Notes: generated from the sequence alone by a model not told the origin. DNA of 64,000 nucleotides from Streptococcus pasteurianus (GCF_004843545.1 NZ_CP039457.1:1950501-2014500); one strand, 5' to 3'; positions 50,156-60,086 are shown, counted from the stretch's first letter. A program made the numbers and translations.

Positions 50156-50692
50156 GTGACAAAAATATTTAAAACTTTGGACGATTTTTTAGGAACTCAC
50201 TTTATTTACACTTACGATAATGGTTGGGAATACGAATGGTATGCTAAAAATGAACACACTGTTGATTATCGTATTCATGGCGGTATGGTTGCGGGGCGTT
50301 GGGTCAAAGACCAAGAAGCTAATATCGTTATGCTCACAGAAGGCGTTTATAAAGTTGCTTGGACAGAACCAACTGGTACTGATGTTGCCCTTGATTTCGT
50401 GCCCAATGAGAAAAAATTGAACGGTACGATTTTCTTTCCTGCTTGGGTTCATGAACATCCTGAAATTACGGTTTGCTTCCAAAATGAACACATTGATTTA
50501 ATGGAAGAATCTCGCGAAAAATACGCTACTTATCCAAAATTAGTCGTTCCTGAATTTGCTCACATTACCTATATGGGTGATGCGGGGCAAAATAACGAAG
50601 ATGTCATCTCTGAAGCACCATACGAAGGCTTACCAGACGACATTCGTAACGGGAAATACTTTGATGATAATTACAAACGTTGGAAAAAATAA
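50156..50692 (+). CDS. padC: Phenolic acid decarboxylase
   Basis: The 178-residue enzyme removes CO2 from p-coumaric, ferulic or caffeic acid, giving vinyl phenols and detoxifying plant phenolics. The family core [20 protein letters not shown] (about 19-38) and [13 protein letters not shown] are present at normal length. The start is GTG (50156) with AAAAGGAG upstream. It is followed by padR, the usual control gene. Confidence 0.95.
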   Translation: MTKIFKTLDDFLGTHFIYTYDNGWEYEWYAKNEHTVDYRIHGGMVAGRWVKDQEANIVMLTEGVYKVAWTEPTGTDVALDFVPNEKKLNGTIFFPAWVHEHPEITVCFQNEHIDLMEESREKYATYPKLVVPEFAHITYMGDAGQNNEDVISEAPYEGLPDDIRNGKYFDDNYKRWKK

Positions 50693-50756
50693 TTATCTAA
50701 TCTGACGAATTCTTGCTATACTAGTTATAAACAACTATTCATTACAAGGAGGTCTT

Positions 50757-51311
50757 ATGCCTAAAGAACGTCTCTTACCCTATATCATTTTGGGGATTGT
50801 CAAACATTCTTCACCGATTACTGGGCAGGCTATTACGAAACAATTTGACAATGAGATTGGCGAATTTTGGCGTGCTTCTCATAGTCAGATTTACCCTGAA
50901 TTAAAACGTATGTCCAATGACAATTGGCTCAAACAAACGACCTCTGAAGATAATGCTAAGGAAAAATATTACCAATTAACGAGTGAGGGGGAAGCAATTC
51001 TTTCTAACTGGTTAGAGGAGACGGTCGAGGAAGCGCCTATTCAAAAGGACCTTTTCTCTTTAAAAATGTTCTTTATCCACGACCAAGCTAACCCGCGAAT
51101 TTTGTCCTTATTAGAGGAAGAACGTCAGATTTTGCTAGAACAGCTGGCGCATTTTAAAATGCGAGAAAAATTACTTTTTTCAAGCTCGAAAGATATTGAG
51201 CGTGCCTACGGTCACTACCTTATCCTAAGCCGCGCCATTTCCCGTGTTAGCAGTCAATTGAGCTGGATTGAGGACACTATCCAACAATGGCAGAAACAGA
51301 ATAAAAACTGA
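50757..51311 (+). CDS. padR: PadR-family transcriptional regulator
   Basis: The 184-residue protein has the PadR winged-helix domain (RLLPYIILGIVKHSSPITGQAI, FWRASHSQIYPELKRM) and a C-terminal helical dimer domain. PadR represses padC until phenolic acid is present. It lies 64 bases after padC in the same direction and carries an AAGGAGG site. Confidence 0.92.
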   Translation: MPKERLLPYIILGIVKHSSPITGQAITKQFDNEIGEFWRASHSQIYPELKRMSNDNWLKQTTSEDNAKEKYYQLTSEGEAILSNWLEETVEEAPIQKDLFSLKMFFIHDQANPRILSLLEEERQILLEQLAHFKMREKLLFSSSKDIERAYGHYLILSRAISRVSSQLSWIEDTIQQWQKQNKN

Positions 51312-51346
51312 GAGTCGCTTTTTGCGGACTCTCAGTTTTTTTGTTA
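51308..51346. terminator. Terminator after padR
   Basis: The stem CTGAGAGTCCGC/GCGACTCTCAG (around TTTTT) is followed by T7 on the plus strand. Confidence 0.75.
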
Positions 51347-51348
51347 GC

Positions 51349-51771
51349 TTACAAGCCTTGATATTCAATCTTGATGCATTTGTTCATGACAATTTTATCA
51401 CGTCCTGCGGCTTGTAAAATATCAGCAGCTTCTTGACTTTCTAGACCAAGTTGCACCCAAAAAATGTCGGCATCTGTTTCAATGAAATCTTTGGCAACTT
51501 CTGGTAGAAATTCACTTCGTCTGAAAACATCAACAATGTCAATGTGGACAGGAACGTCTTGAAGTTTAGCATAAGCTGTCTCGTTTAAAATTTTCTGTCC
51601 TGCTAATCTTGGATTGACAGGAATAATCGTATAACCAGCTTCTTGCATGATTTTTGAAACACCATAAGCTGGACTATTTTCACGATGTGATAAACCAACA
51701 ACAGCAATGGTTTTGGCATTTTTTAAATAATCAGCAATCACATCTTGACTAGGATTTTGAAATGTTGTCAT
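51349..51771 (-). CDS. CoA-binding protein (YccU-like)
   Basis: The 140-residue Rossmann-fold protein has the CoA-binding pattern TIAVVGLSHRENSPAYGVSK (about 22-41) and VPVHIDIVDVFRRSE (about 77). Family members bind CoA; function is not defined. The ATG at 51771 follows GGAGGC; the longer frame is not supported. It lies after polA on the same strand behind a hairpin. Confidence 0.85.
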   Translation of the reverse strand: MTTFQNPSQDVIADYLKNAKTIAVVGLSHRENSPAYGVSKIMQEAGYTIIPVNPRLAGQKILNETAYAKLQDVPVHIDIVDVFRRSEFLPEVAKDFIETDADIFWVQLGLESQEAADILQAAGRDKIVMNKCIKIEYQGL

Positions 51772-51829
51772 CTGGCTGCCTCCTTTGTATGACGTTTTTC
51801 TTAAGTATAACATAGTTAATGCAAAAACC

Positions 51830-51862
51830 AAGCTACCAAAGTTTGGTAGCTCGTTTTTTTAT
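51830..51862 (-). terminator. Terminator after polA
   Basis: Minus-strand stem GAGCTACCAAACTTTGGTAGCTTGGTTTTT, immediately beyond the polA stop. Confidence 0.7.
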
Positions 51863-51864
51863 TT

Positions 51865-54501
51865 CTATTTTGCTTCGTACCATGTTTGTCCTGCATTTTC
51901 GTCTGCAATGAGGGGTACTGATAAGTCAATCGCTGATTCCATGGTTTCTTTGACCAATGTTTTAACGGCTTCAAGTTCGTCTTTTGGTACTTGAAGAATG
52001 ATTTCATCGTGTACTTGTAAAAGCATTTTTGTCTTGAATTGACCGTCAACTAAGGCTTTGTCAAGGTTGATCATGGCAATTTTGAGAATATCAGCTGCAC
52101 TACCTTGGATTGGTGAGTTGATAGCTGTGCGTTCTGCAAATTGACGAATATTGAAATTACGTGAATTAATATCTGGCAACTCTCGGCGACGGTGGAAAAG
52201 CGTTTCGACATAACCTTTGTCTTTGGCATCACGCACCACGCGCTCCATGTAATTTTTAATGCCTGGATAGCGTTCAAAATACGTTTCAATGTATTGTTTA
52301 GCCACTTTACGTGGAATGCCGAGGTTATTAGCAAGCCCATAATCCGAAATGCCGTAAACAATACCAAAGTTAACAGCCTTAGCATTACGACGGTCATTTG
52401 GTGTGACATCTTCTGTTTTTTCAATACCAAAGACACGCATGGCTGTTGACGTGTGAATGTCTGCTCCTTCACGGAAAGCCGCAATCAAATGCTCATCATT
52501 TGAAATGTGAGCCAGAACACGCAATTCGATTTGTGAGTAGTCAGAACTTAAAAGCACTTCATCTTCTGTCTCTGGGACAAACGCTTTACGAATCAAGCGC
52601 CCTTGTTCCAAACGTACTGGGATGTTTTGCAAGTTAGGGTCAACACTAGACAAACGACCTGTTTGCGTCAAATCTTGTAAGTAACGGGTGTGAATTTTAC
52701 CATCCTGCAAAATGAAATCCTGCAAACCAACGATATAAGTTGATTGCAATTTGGCAATTTGGCGATATTCCAAAATTTTAGACACGATTGGCGAGATTGG
52801 CGCCAATCGTTCCAAGACATCCACCGCTGTTGAATACCCTGTCTTGGTTTTCTTCGTGTAGCTTGTTGGCAATTGCATCTTGTCAAAGAGCAATTCACCC
52901 AATTGTTTTGGCGAATTGATATTAAATTCCATGCCTGCCAAATCGTAAATTTCTTGTGTCAACTCATCGATAACAGCCTGATTAGAAGCTTCCATTTCTT
53001 GAAGCGTTGCTTTTTTAACCGAAATACCTGCAATTTCCATTTTAGCAAGGACATTTGCCAACGGTTGCTCCATGTCAAAGAGAAGGCTGGCTTGTTGGTG
53101 TTCTGTCAACTTGTCTAGCATGACTTTCTCAGAATGGTTCAAAACCACAATCTTACGTGCTAAATGGCTGAGCAGCACCGATTTTTCAGGAACGGCACGC
53201 TTAACCCCCTTGCCATAAACAGCTTCATCACTATCTAAAACATAATCCGTGTAAAGTCGTGCAATAGTTGACAGTTCATTGTCATCAACCGTTGATAGGA
53301 GGTATTTTGCCAAACGGCTGTCAAATGCTGGCGCTGGTAAATCAACACCAAAATGACTAAGCAAGACTTTGCTACGTTTGAAATCGTAAGTTTTGATTGG
53401 TTTAGCTAGCGCTGCTTTGAACAAATCGTCCTTGAGAAGGTCAAGATTGGTTGACGCATAAATCGCCTTGTCATTTCCCCAAGCAAAACCAATGATATTT
53501 TCAACGTGATAATTATCACCTAAAATTTCAAAATAGAAAAATTGGTCATCTGCGAACATATCCGCACTCAAGCTATCCACCTCGGTGTAGCTAACGTCGA
53601 ATTTTTCTTGTTTCTTCGGAGCACCTAGATTGTCTTTAAATTGCTTGAAGCCCATTTCATCGTAAAATGGTACTAATTTGTCTAAATCTGGTCCTTGATA
53701 GTCGATGTCGTCCAAACCAATGGTAATCGGTGCACTGATATTGATAGTCGCCAAAGTCTTAGATAAGAAAGCTTGCTCTTTATCATTAATCAAGTTTTCT
53801 TTCATCTTAGATTTTTTCATACCGTCAATGTTTTCGTAAACACCTTCAAGGCTGCCGTATTCTAAGAGTAATTTAAGACCAGTTTTTTCGCCAATTTTTG
53901 TAACGCCAGGGATATTATCTGATTTATCCCCCATGAGCGCTTTAAGGTCAATGAATTGTTTAGGGGTGATTCCAATTTTTTCCATGAGGTAGGCTGGGGT
54001 GAATTCTTCAAATTCTGCCACACCTTTTTTGGAAATTTCAACGGTTGTGTTGTTATCAGCTAATTGAATAAGGTCTTTATCTCCGCTGACAATGGTAACG
54101 TCGTACTCGTCCTCATTTTCAGCTAATTTATCCAATGTTCCGATGATGTCATCAGCTTCATAATTTTCCAAATCATAGAAAGTAATGCCAAGCGCACTAA
54201 GCATTTCACGGATGTAAGGCAATTGCTCACGGAATTCATCTGGTGTTTTGGCACGACCTGCCTTGTAATCTTTGTACATTTCTGTACGGAAAGTCGTCTT
54301 ACCAGCATCAAAAGCCACCAAAACGTGTGTTGGCTGAACTCTTTCTAATAAATGATTGAGCATGAGGTGAAAACCGTAAATGGCATTGGTATGCAAACCA
54401 GCACGGTTTTTAAAACGATCAATCTGATTATACAGTGCAAAAAAGGCACGATAAGCAACGGATGACCCGTCAATTAAAAGTAATTTTTTCTTGTTTTCCA
54501 T
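51865..54501 (-). CDS. polA: DNA polymerase I
   Basis: The 878-residue protein has a 5'-nuclease domain (LLIDGSSVAYRAFFAL at the start, GDKSDNIPGV at about 190), a central exonuclease-like domain without the usual DEDDy residues, and a polymerase domain with motif A (DYSQIELRVLAHIS), motif B (RRNAKAVNFGIVYG) and motif C (QVHDEI). It fills gaps and removes RNA primers in replication and repair. Absence of proofreading is normal in this group. The start MENKKKLLLIDG is normal. Confidence 0.96.
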   Translation of the reverse strand: MENKKKLLLIDGSSVAYRAFFALYNQIDRFKNRAGLHTNAIYGFHLMLNHLLERVQPTHVLVAFDAGKTTFRTEMYKDYKAGRAKTPDEFREQLPYIREMLSALGITFYDLENYEADDIIGTLDKLAENEDEYDVTIVSGDKDLIQLADNNTTVEISKKGVAEFEEFTPAYLMEKIGITPKQFIDLKALMGDKSDNIPGVTKIGEKTGLKLLLEYGSLEGVYENIDGMKKSKMKENLINDKEQAFLSKTLATINISAPITIGLDDIDYQGPDLDKLVPFYDEMGFKQFKDNLGAPKKQEKFDVSYTEVDSLSADMFADDQFFYFEILGDNYHVENIIGFAWGNDKAIYASTNLDLLKDDLFKAALAKPIKTYDFKRSKVLLSHFGVDLPAPAFDSRLAKYLLSTVDDNELSTIARLYTDYVLDSDEAVYGKGVKRAVPEKSVLLSHLARKIVVLNHSEKVMLDKLTEHQQASLLFDMEQPLANVLAKMEIAGISVKKATLQEMEASNQAVIDELTQEIYDLAGMEFNINSPKQLGELLFDKMQLPTSYTKKTKTGYSTAVDVLERLAPISPIVSKILEYRQIAKLQSTYIVGLQDFILQDGKIHTRYLQDLTQTGRLSSVDPNLQNIPVRLEQGRLIRKAFVPETEDEVLLSSDYSQIELRVLAHISNDEHLIAAFREGADIHTSTAMRVFGIEKTEDVTPNDRRNAKAVNFGIVYGISDYGLANNLGIPRKVAKQYIETYFERYPGIKNYMERVVRDAKDKGYVETLFHRRRELPDINSRNFNIRQFAERTAINSPIQGSAADILKIAMINLDKALVDGQFKTKMLLQVHDEIILQVPKDELEAVKTLVKETMESAIDLSVPLIADENAGQTWYEAK

Positions 54502-54699
54502 GGTTTTATTATAACATATCTTGAGCTTTCATTTGGCTTTGGAAGGTTGAAGAAATCCTTTTTTCCAAATTTCTCTAAAATGACACACAATCTCCACTTT
54601 TATAACATTTTTCTTGTCTTGGAATTAATAAAGGCATTGATTTCAAGGATTATGGTGAATTTTCTGGTTTTTCTGTCTTTAGTAGAAAATAATCTTTCG

Positions 54700-54732
54700 C
54701 TTAAGTTTTCTTTAAGGCTAGCTTTTTATACT
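54700..54732 (+). promoter_or_regulatory. CiaR-type promoter of small RNA 2
   Basis: CTTAAG (54700-54705, one mismatch), TTTTC, TTTAAG (54711-54716), then exactly 10 bases to TATACT (54727-54732). The geometry is identical to the promoter at 40434. Confidence 0.72.
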
Positions 54733-54738
54733 TTAACT

Positions 54739-54857
54739 ATTCCTAAAACTTTCACAGCTAGATTTGCTAGCTAACGTTCACTTTAGCACCTCCCAAGCTA
54801 AGTGAATGTATCTTTTTCATAATCTCCTTAAAGTCTAGCCTCTGGCTAGGCTTTTTG
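54739..54857 (+). ncRNA. csRNA-type small RNA 2 (CiaR-dependent)
   Basis: A predicted RNA of about 119 nt with stems GCTAG/CTAGC (about 54757-54771), TTCACTTTAGC/GCTAAGTGAA with loop ACCTCCCAA (about 54778-54806), and a terminator CTAGCC/GGCTAG with T5 (54835-54856). The unpaired TTTTCATAATCTCCT (54814-54828) is nearly the same as in small RNA 1 and complementary to a ribosome-binding site and AUG; the CCTCC in the hairpin loop is a second anti-Shine-Dalgarno site. Outside this RNA, the 54502-54902 gap shows no coding feature. Confidence 0.72.
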
Positions 54858-54866
54858 TGTTGAAAA

Positions 54867-54897
54867 AAACACTTCCACTATACTGGAAGTGCCATTT
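54867..54897 (-). terminator. Terminator after the AEC carrier gene
   Basis: Minus-strand stem CACTTCCAG/TGGAAGTG followed by T7. Confidence 0.75.
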
Positions 54898-54902
54898 TAT
54901 CA

Positions 54903-55847
54903 TTATAAATAATTCACTAAATACATCAAAATTGGGACGATGAGCATGGTGAGAAGGGTTGATTCGGTCACCATAATAGCTGCGTAATCTGCGTCTGCTC
55001 CGTAAAGTTTTGCGACAACGGGAGCGTTTGTCATGACAGGCATGGCTGATTGGATGATAAAGACTTGTTTCATTAGTAATGGCATTTGCGTGTGGCTAAC
55101 AATCACCATCATTAACAGCGGAGCTACAACAAAACGTCCTAAAAGAACCAAAACATTGTCTTTACTAAAACGTAGACGTGACAGCCCTGCATTTGCCACC
55201 GAAATCCCAATAAAAATCATTGATAGCGGAATCGTAAGGTTGCCCAAATATTGAAAGTCGCTAAGTAAAAAGGCAGGCAGTTGGATGTTCAATAGCACCA
55301 AAATCACCCCAATAATAAAACCTAAAAGCGGTGGTGAGAAAATTTTTCGTAAACTGTCACGAAAGTCAATCGTGGCAGAATGACGTCCATCTTTTTGGAT
55401 AAAATAAGTTCCAATCGTCCAAAAGAAAGTCGTGTTGCACATGTAATAAACCAAAACGTAAGGAATGCTCTTATCGCCAAAAAGGGCTTGATTGATAGGC
55501 AATCCCACAAAAATGGTATTGGAATTAAAAAACATAGAGACAAACAAGCCCTGATGTTTTTTATCTACAGCAAATAGCTGTGCTACCGCCATGGCAATCG
55601 CAAGCAGAATAATCATCGAAAGAGCAGGGAAACGCAATTGTGGTAGCATTTTTAACAATTCGTCAGCCGTGAAACGACCAACAATCGTATAAATCATGTA
55701 ACATGGTAAAGCCACTTTGGTAACTAATTGTGCAATCAAAGAGGAGGTCTGGTCATCAAACCAACCTTTTTTAGCTAAAACATAGCCCACCATAACCATG
55801 ACCAAAATAACTAAGACACCTGAAATACTGTTCACAAACGTTGTCAT
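54903..55847 (-). CDS. AEC family (auxin efflux carrier-like) transporter
   Basis: The 314-residue protein has ten membrane segments, with the family patterns VMVGYVLAKKGWFDDQTSSLI (about 17-37) and SAMPVMTNAPVVAKLYGAD (about 266-284). Family members carry malate, other organic acids or peptides. A malate role is possible given mleS, but the gene is 41 kb from it and stands alone. Substrate unknown. Confidence 0.82.
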   Translation of the reverse strand: MTTFVNSISGVLVILVMVMVGYVLAKKGWFDDQTSSLIAQLVTKVALPCYMIYTIVGRFTADELLKMLPQLRFPALSMIILLAIAMAVAQLFAVDKKHQGLFVSMFFNSNTIFVGLPINQALFGDKSIPYVLVYYMCNTTFFWTIGTYFIQKDGRHSATIDFRDSLRKIFSPPLLGFIIGVILVLLNIQLPAFLLSDFQYLGNLTIPLSMIFIGISVANAGLSRLRFSKDNVLVLLGRFVVAPLLMMVIVSHTQMPLLMKQVFIIQSAMPVMTNAPVVAKLYGADADYAAIMVTESTLLTMLIVPILMYLVNYL

Positions 55848-55925
55848 TACTTACTTCCTTTTAAACTAATTATTTTCAGTATAGCATATTTTCTTAGGTT
55901 TCTTAAGTACGGTTAAAAAATCACT

Positions 55926-55953
55926 TAAAAACGACTGTTTTCCAGTCGTTTTT
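55926..55953. terminator. Terminator after tkt
   Basis: The stem AAAAACGACTG/CAGTCGTTTTT works in either orientation and lies about 110 bases beyond the tkt stop. Confidence 0.65.
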
Positions 55954-56065
55954 AATGTTAGATATTAGCAAAAATAACTGCTGTATTAAGGGAGTAATCA
56001 AATACAGTAGGTATGAAAGCTCCTGAGGAAATTATAGGGAACTTTCTTTGTATCATAAAACATTA

Positions 56066-58036
56066 TTAAAGGTGATTGACAGTGTTGACAATATTATCAA
56101 CTGTGAAACCGTAGTGTTCAATCACCTCTGATGCTGGTGCTGAAGCTCCAAACGTATCAATACCGATGACTTTGCCGTCTAAGCCAACGTATTTATACCA
56201 TGGTTGGGTTGCCGCCATTTCAATAGCAACACGTTTCCGAACAGCATTTGGGAGAATCATTTCTTTATATTCTGCTGGTTGGTCATCAAATAATTCTGTT
56301 GACGGTACTGAAACAACTCGAACCTTACCACCTTGGGCAACTAATTTTTTAGCCGCTTCTACCGCTAAATTAATTTCTGAGCCTGATGCTAAAAGAATGG
56401 TATCAAAATCTGCGCTTGACTCGTAAACAACATAAGCACCTTTTTCAACGGCAGTGAAACTTGTTCCTTTTTCAACAACTAGATTTTGACGTGTTAAAAC
56501 AAGCGCTGTCGGCGTTGATTTTTGTGTCAAAGCATAGTGCCAAGCAGCCTGCGTTTCACGGGCATCTGCTGGGCGAAGCACTGTCAAATTTGGAATTGCT
56601 CGCAAACCTGATAATTGTTCAATTGGCTCATGAGTTGGTCCGTCCTCACCAACAGCAATGGAATCATGAGTAAAAACATAGACAACTGGCAAGCCTTGGA
56701 GAGCAGACAGACGCATGGCAGCTTTAAGATAATCAGAAAAGACAAAGAATGTCCCACCAAAAACGCGAAGCCCACCATGCAGTGCCATACCATTCAAAAT
56801 AGTTGCCATACCAAACTCACGAACACCAAACTGAATATTGCGATTAAGTGGATGTTCAGCATCTTGTAAGCCATCATCGTTAATATAAGTCATGTTTGAA
56901 TGAGCAAGGTCAGCTGAGCCACCAAGAAAATTAGGAAGAACCGCTGCTGCCGCATTAATCGCAGCTTGTGACGAGTGACGTGTTGCTTGTGAAAAGCCAT
57001 CGTCAAAAACAGGAAAATCTGCTTCTGTGAGCGTTGCTGGGTCCTCTCCTCTAATAATAGCTTCAACTTCTTTAGCTTCATTTGGATAGGCTGTTTTGTA
57101 GGCTGCGAGCATTTCTAACCATTTTTGATATGCTGCAACCCCACGCTTCTCTACATTTTCTTTAAAATCATCATAAACCTCTTCGGGAACGTCAAACGGT
57201 GGATACTCCCAGCCAAGATGACGTCGTGTGGCAGCTATTTCTTCAGCACCGAGTGGAGCTCCGTGAACCGCATTGGTTCCACCTTTTGTTGGTGCACCGT
57301 AGCCAATCGTTGTTTTAATTTCAATCAAGCTTGGCTTGTTAGAAGCTTTTGCTTCTTCGATAGCAAGACTAATGGCATTGATATCTGTGCCATCTTCAAC
57401 AATAGCAGTATGCCAACCATAAGCATTGTAGCGTGCACGAACATTTTCAGTAAAAGCAGCATTTGTCTCACCATCTAGGCAAATATCATTTGAATCATAA
57501 AGAACAATCAACTTATTCAATTGCTGTTTAGCTGCGTAAGACGATGCTTCGCCAGACACTCCTTCCATAAAGTCACCGTCACCAGCGATAACATAGGTAT
57601 AGTGATTGAAAATTGGAAAATCTGGTTTATTGTATTTTGCAGCTAAGAAACGTTCCGCCTGTGCTAGTCCGACAGCCATAGAAATCCCTTGACCTAGTGG
57701 TCCAGAGGTTGCATCCACACCATCAGTATGACCGTATTCGGGATGACCTGGCGTTTTTGACCCCCATTGACGAAAATGTTTCAAATCATCAATCGTAACG
57801 TCGAATCCTGACAAATGAAGAAGAGCATAAAGCAACATTGAACCATGCCCTGCTGATAAAATGAAGCGGTCGCGATTAATCCAGTTTGAAACAGCAGGAT
57901 TGACACGCAAATGTTTAGTGTAAAGACTGTATGCCATTGGAGCAGCTCCCATAACGACTCCTGGATGACCTGATTTGGCTTTTTCAATGGCATCAATTCC
58001 TAAAAAACGAATGGCATTAACAGATAATTGTGACAT
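56066..58036 (-). CDS. tkt: Transketolase
   Basis: The 656-residue thiamine-diphosphate enzyme moves two-carbon units between pentose and other sugar phosphates. It has the N-terminal AGHGSMLLYALLHL motif (about 57-70), the ThDP site GDGDFMEGVSGEASSYAA (about 151-168) and the EDGPTHEPIEQL motif (about 456). It follows the transaldolase-like gene by 40 bases on the same strand, so the two form an operon downstream of ulaG. It may be a second, substrate-induced transketolase. Confidence 0.95.
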   Translation of the reverse strand: MSQLSVNAIRFLGIDAIEKAKSGHPGVVMGAAPMAYSLYTKHLRVNPAVSNWINRDRFILSAGHGSMLLYALLHLSGFDVTIDDLKHFRQWGSKTPGHPEYGHTDGVDATSGPLGQGISMAVGLAQAERFLAAKYNKPDFPIFNHYTYVIAGDGDFMEGVSGEASSYAAKQQLNKLIVLYDSNDICLDGETNAAFTENVRARYNAYGWHTAIVEDGTDINAISLAIEEAKASNKPSLIEIKTTIGYGAPTKGGTNAVHGAPLGAEEIAATRRHLGWEYPPFDVPEEVYDDFKENVEKRGVAAYQKWLEMLAAYKTAYPNEAKEVEAIIRGEDPATLTEADFPVFDDGFSQATRHSSQAAINAAAAVLPNFLGGSADLAHSNMTYINDDGLQDAEHPLNRNIQFGVREFGMATILNGMALHGGLRVFGGTFFVFSDYLKAAMRLSALQGLPVVYVFTHDSIAVGEDGPTHEPIEQLSGLRAIPNLTVLRPADARETQAAWHYALTQKSTPTALVLTRQNLVVEKGTSFTAVEKGAYVVYESSADFDTILLASGSEINLAVEAAKKLVAQGGKVRVVSVPSTELFDDQPAEYKEMILPNAVRKRVAIEMAATQPWYKYVGLDGKVIGIDTFGASAPASEVIEHYGFTVDNIVNTVNHL

Positions 58037-58076
58037 AATAATTCTCCTTGTGAAATCATTCTGCTAACTTTTAGGA

Positions 58077-58724
58077 TTATTCACCCTTAAAAATTTTCCA
58101 ATCCTGCATAAACTGTGTTAACCCTGAATCCGTCAAAGGGTGTTTGGTCATTTTATCAAAAACAGCATCTGGAATGGTAGCAATATGAGCACCTCGTTTC
58201 GCAACGTTCTCAACATGAACTGTATTACGAATACTTGCTGCAATGATTTCCGTCTCAAAGCCATAAAAATCAATGATTTCTCGCAAATCTGAAATCAATT
58301 GGTAAGCATCTGTACCGATGTCTTCCAGACGTCCAACAAATGGACTGATAAAGGTTGCACCAGCTTTGATAGCCATAAGCCCTTGAGATACCGTAAAAAT
58401 AAGAGTGACGTTGGTTTTAATGTTTTCTTTTGAAAGCACATTGACTGCTTTCAACCCTTCCATTGTCATCGGAATTTTGACCACAATATTATCTGCCCAT
58501 TTAGCAATATCACGCGCTTCAGTAATCATTTCTTCAGCTGTTACGCCTGTGACTTCTGCCGATACGGGACCGTCAACAATCTGGCAAATTTCCTTGATAA
58601 CCGTCTCAAAATCACGCCCTTCACGGGAAATAATCGTTGGATTAGTCGTGACACCGTCCACGACACCTAGTTCATTAATCGTTTTAATCGCCGAAACATC
58701 AGCTGTATCTAAGAAAAATTTCAT
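58077..58724 (-). CDS. Transaldolase/fructose-6-phosphate aldolase-like protein
   Basis: The 215-residue TIM-barrel protein has [21 protein letters not shown] and the Schiff-base Lys in VVKIPMT (about 86). The length fits the small transaldolase/FSA subgroup (TalC). With tkt it can run the non-oxidative pentose phosphate exchange. The start at 58724 follows AAGGAGAC; a longer open frame upstream is accidental. Confidence 0.9.
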   Translation of the reverse strand: MKFFLDTADVSAIKTINELGVVDGVTTNPTIISREGRDFETVIKEICQIVDGPVSAEVTGVTAEEMITEARDIAKWADNIVVKIPMTMEGLKAVNVLSKENIKTNVTLIFTVSQGLMAIKAGATFISPFVGRLEDIGTDAYQLISDLREIIDFYGFETEIIAASIRNTVHVENVAKRGAHIATIPDAVFDKMTKHPLTDSGLTQFMQDWKIFKGE

Positions 58725-58755
58725 TGTTTGTCTCCTTTTCATTTTTTCTGATAAA

Positions 58756-58783
58756 ATAAAGGGCTGATAACAACCCTTTATCC
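58756..58783 (-). terminator. Hairpin between ulaG and the transaldolase-like gene
   Basis: Minus-strand stem TAAAGGG/CCCTTTA followed by TTTTAT, just after the ulaG stop; likely partial termination or processing point. Confidence 0.6.
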
Positions 58784-58785
58784 TA

Positions 58786-59877
58786 CTAAAGTAAAGCTTT
58801 AAACTGGATATTTGAATCGTGCTCAAACACATCATCAAAACCACGTGGGTGGTGATATTCAATACGGTCTTTATCTTGTGGATAGACATATTTACCACCA
58901 ACTTCCCAGATAAATGGGTGGAACTGATATTGTAGGCGTTCTTTGCGCATCTTCCAGAGAGCAAGGATTTCATCCGTTGAAGCCATAAAGTTTGACCAGA
59001 TATCATAATGCACTGGAATGATAACCTTGGCACGAAGATTTTCAGCCATGCGAAGAAGGTCAATTGATGTCATCTTGTCTTGAATGCCAATTGGGTTGTC
59101 CCCATAATTGTTAATCGCAACGTCAATGTCGAAGTCCTTACCATGTTTTGCAAAATAATTTGAAAAATGTGAATCGGCACCATGATAAATCGTTCCACCT
59201 GGTGTTTCAAAGATGTAATTAACTGCCTTACGTGCCATCTCTTCATCTGTCACAGCAAGTCCTTTCAGACTATCATTATTTTCCTTGGCACCATCAACAG
59301 GAAGCGTCACAAGACACGTACGGTCAAAAGATTCAACAGCAGTCACTTTAACATCTTTAAATTCAAAGCTTTCTCCTGGTTTGATAATAATGATACGTTC
59401 TTCTGGAACACCCCATTTTTTCCAAATTTCCCCACATTCATAAGGTCCCACAAATTTAACGTGGTCAAGTTTTGGATTGTTTACAATGGCAGCAGCGGTA
59501 TTGATATCAATATGGTCGCTATGGAAGTGAGAGACGAGGTAGTAATCCAATTCATTAATGGCAAATGGGTCAATAACCATTGGTTGCACGCGCAAGTTTG
59601 GTTGTAATTTACGAACCCCCGCCATATTTGCCATTTGATGTCCCCAAACCATATCTTTGACTTTCTTGGTTGATTTTCCTCGATTTGACCAGAGGTCCAT
59701 AACAATATTTGCACCTCCTGGTGTCTTAATCCAAACACCACAATTACCTAACCACCACATAGCAAAATTATTTTCAGGAACGACTTCTTCTTCAATTTCT
59801 TCGTTGAGCCAAGTTCCCCATTCAGGAAAAGTATTTAAAATCCATGATTCACGTGTGATGTCTTTAACATTAGCCAT
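58786..59877 (-). CDS. ulaG: L-ascorbate-6-phosphate lactonase UlaG
   Basis: The 363-residue metallo-beta-lactamase-fold enzyme opens the lactone ring of L-ascorbate 6-phosphate after PTS uptake. It has the metal motif [15 protein letters not shown] (about 114-128) and [10 protein letters not shown] (about 237). The start [12 protein letters not shown] is normal and has AGGAGG upstream. It heads ulaG-tal-tkt. The classical ulaD, ulaE and ulaF genes for the later steps are not in the window. Confidence 0.93.
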   Translation of the reverse strand: MANVKDITRESWILNTFPEWGTWLNEEIEEEVVPENNFAMWWLGNCGVWIKTPGGANIVMDLWSNRGKSTKKVKDMVWGHQMANMAGVRKLQPNLRVQPMVIDPFAINELDYYLVSHFHSDHIDINTAAAIVNNPKLDHVKFVGPYECGEIWKKWGVPEERIIIIKPGESFEFKDVKVTAVESFDRTCLVTLPVDGAKENNDSLKGLAVTDEEMARKAVNYIFETPGGTIYHGADSHFSNYFAKHGKDFDIDVAINNYGDNPIGIQDKMTSIDLLRMAENLRAKVIIPVHYDIWSNFMASTDEILALWKMRKERLQYQFHPFIWEVGGKYVYPQDKDRIEYHHPRGFDDVFEHDSNIQFKALL

Positions 59878-59924
59878 TTTGCTTTCCTCCTATTTGTGTT
59901 GTTACGTTATTCATTTACAATAAC

Positions 59925-59948
59925 AGTATAGTCTAGAAAGCGATTCCA
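59925..59948 (-). promoter_or_regulatory. ulaG promoter with a catabolite-responsive (cre) site
   Basis: A minus-strand TATACT box (59925-59930) is overlapped upstream by TAGAAAGCGATTCCA (59934-59948), which matches the CcpA cre consensus WTGNAANCGNWNNCW with one mismatch. Position inside the promoter suggests glucose repression. Confidence 0.55.
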
Positions 59949-60086
59949 AAAAAGACCAAGTATTACACGATGATGTGTTCATTTTTGGGCTGAAAGTTTT
60001 TAGCTATAGGGTTTTACTATTGATTTTCTAAAATATATATCCAACAAAAACTAATTTTTCTTTTCAAAATATATTTAACACTTAAT

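Noticed and set aside
53873..53960. Proofreading domain in PolA
   Set aside because: Exonuclease motif residues are absent in the central domain, as is usual for this group; not a defect.
58725..59063. Long transaldolase-like frame starting inside ulaG
   Set aside because: The extension overlaps ulaG in another frame and includes the intergenic hairpin; the canonical [10 protein letters not shown] start has its own ribosome-binding site.
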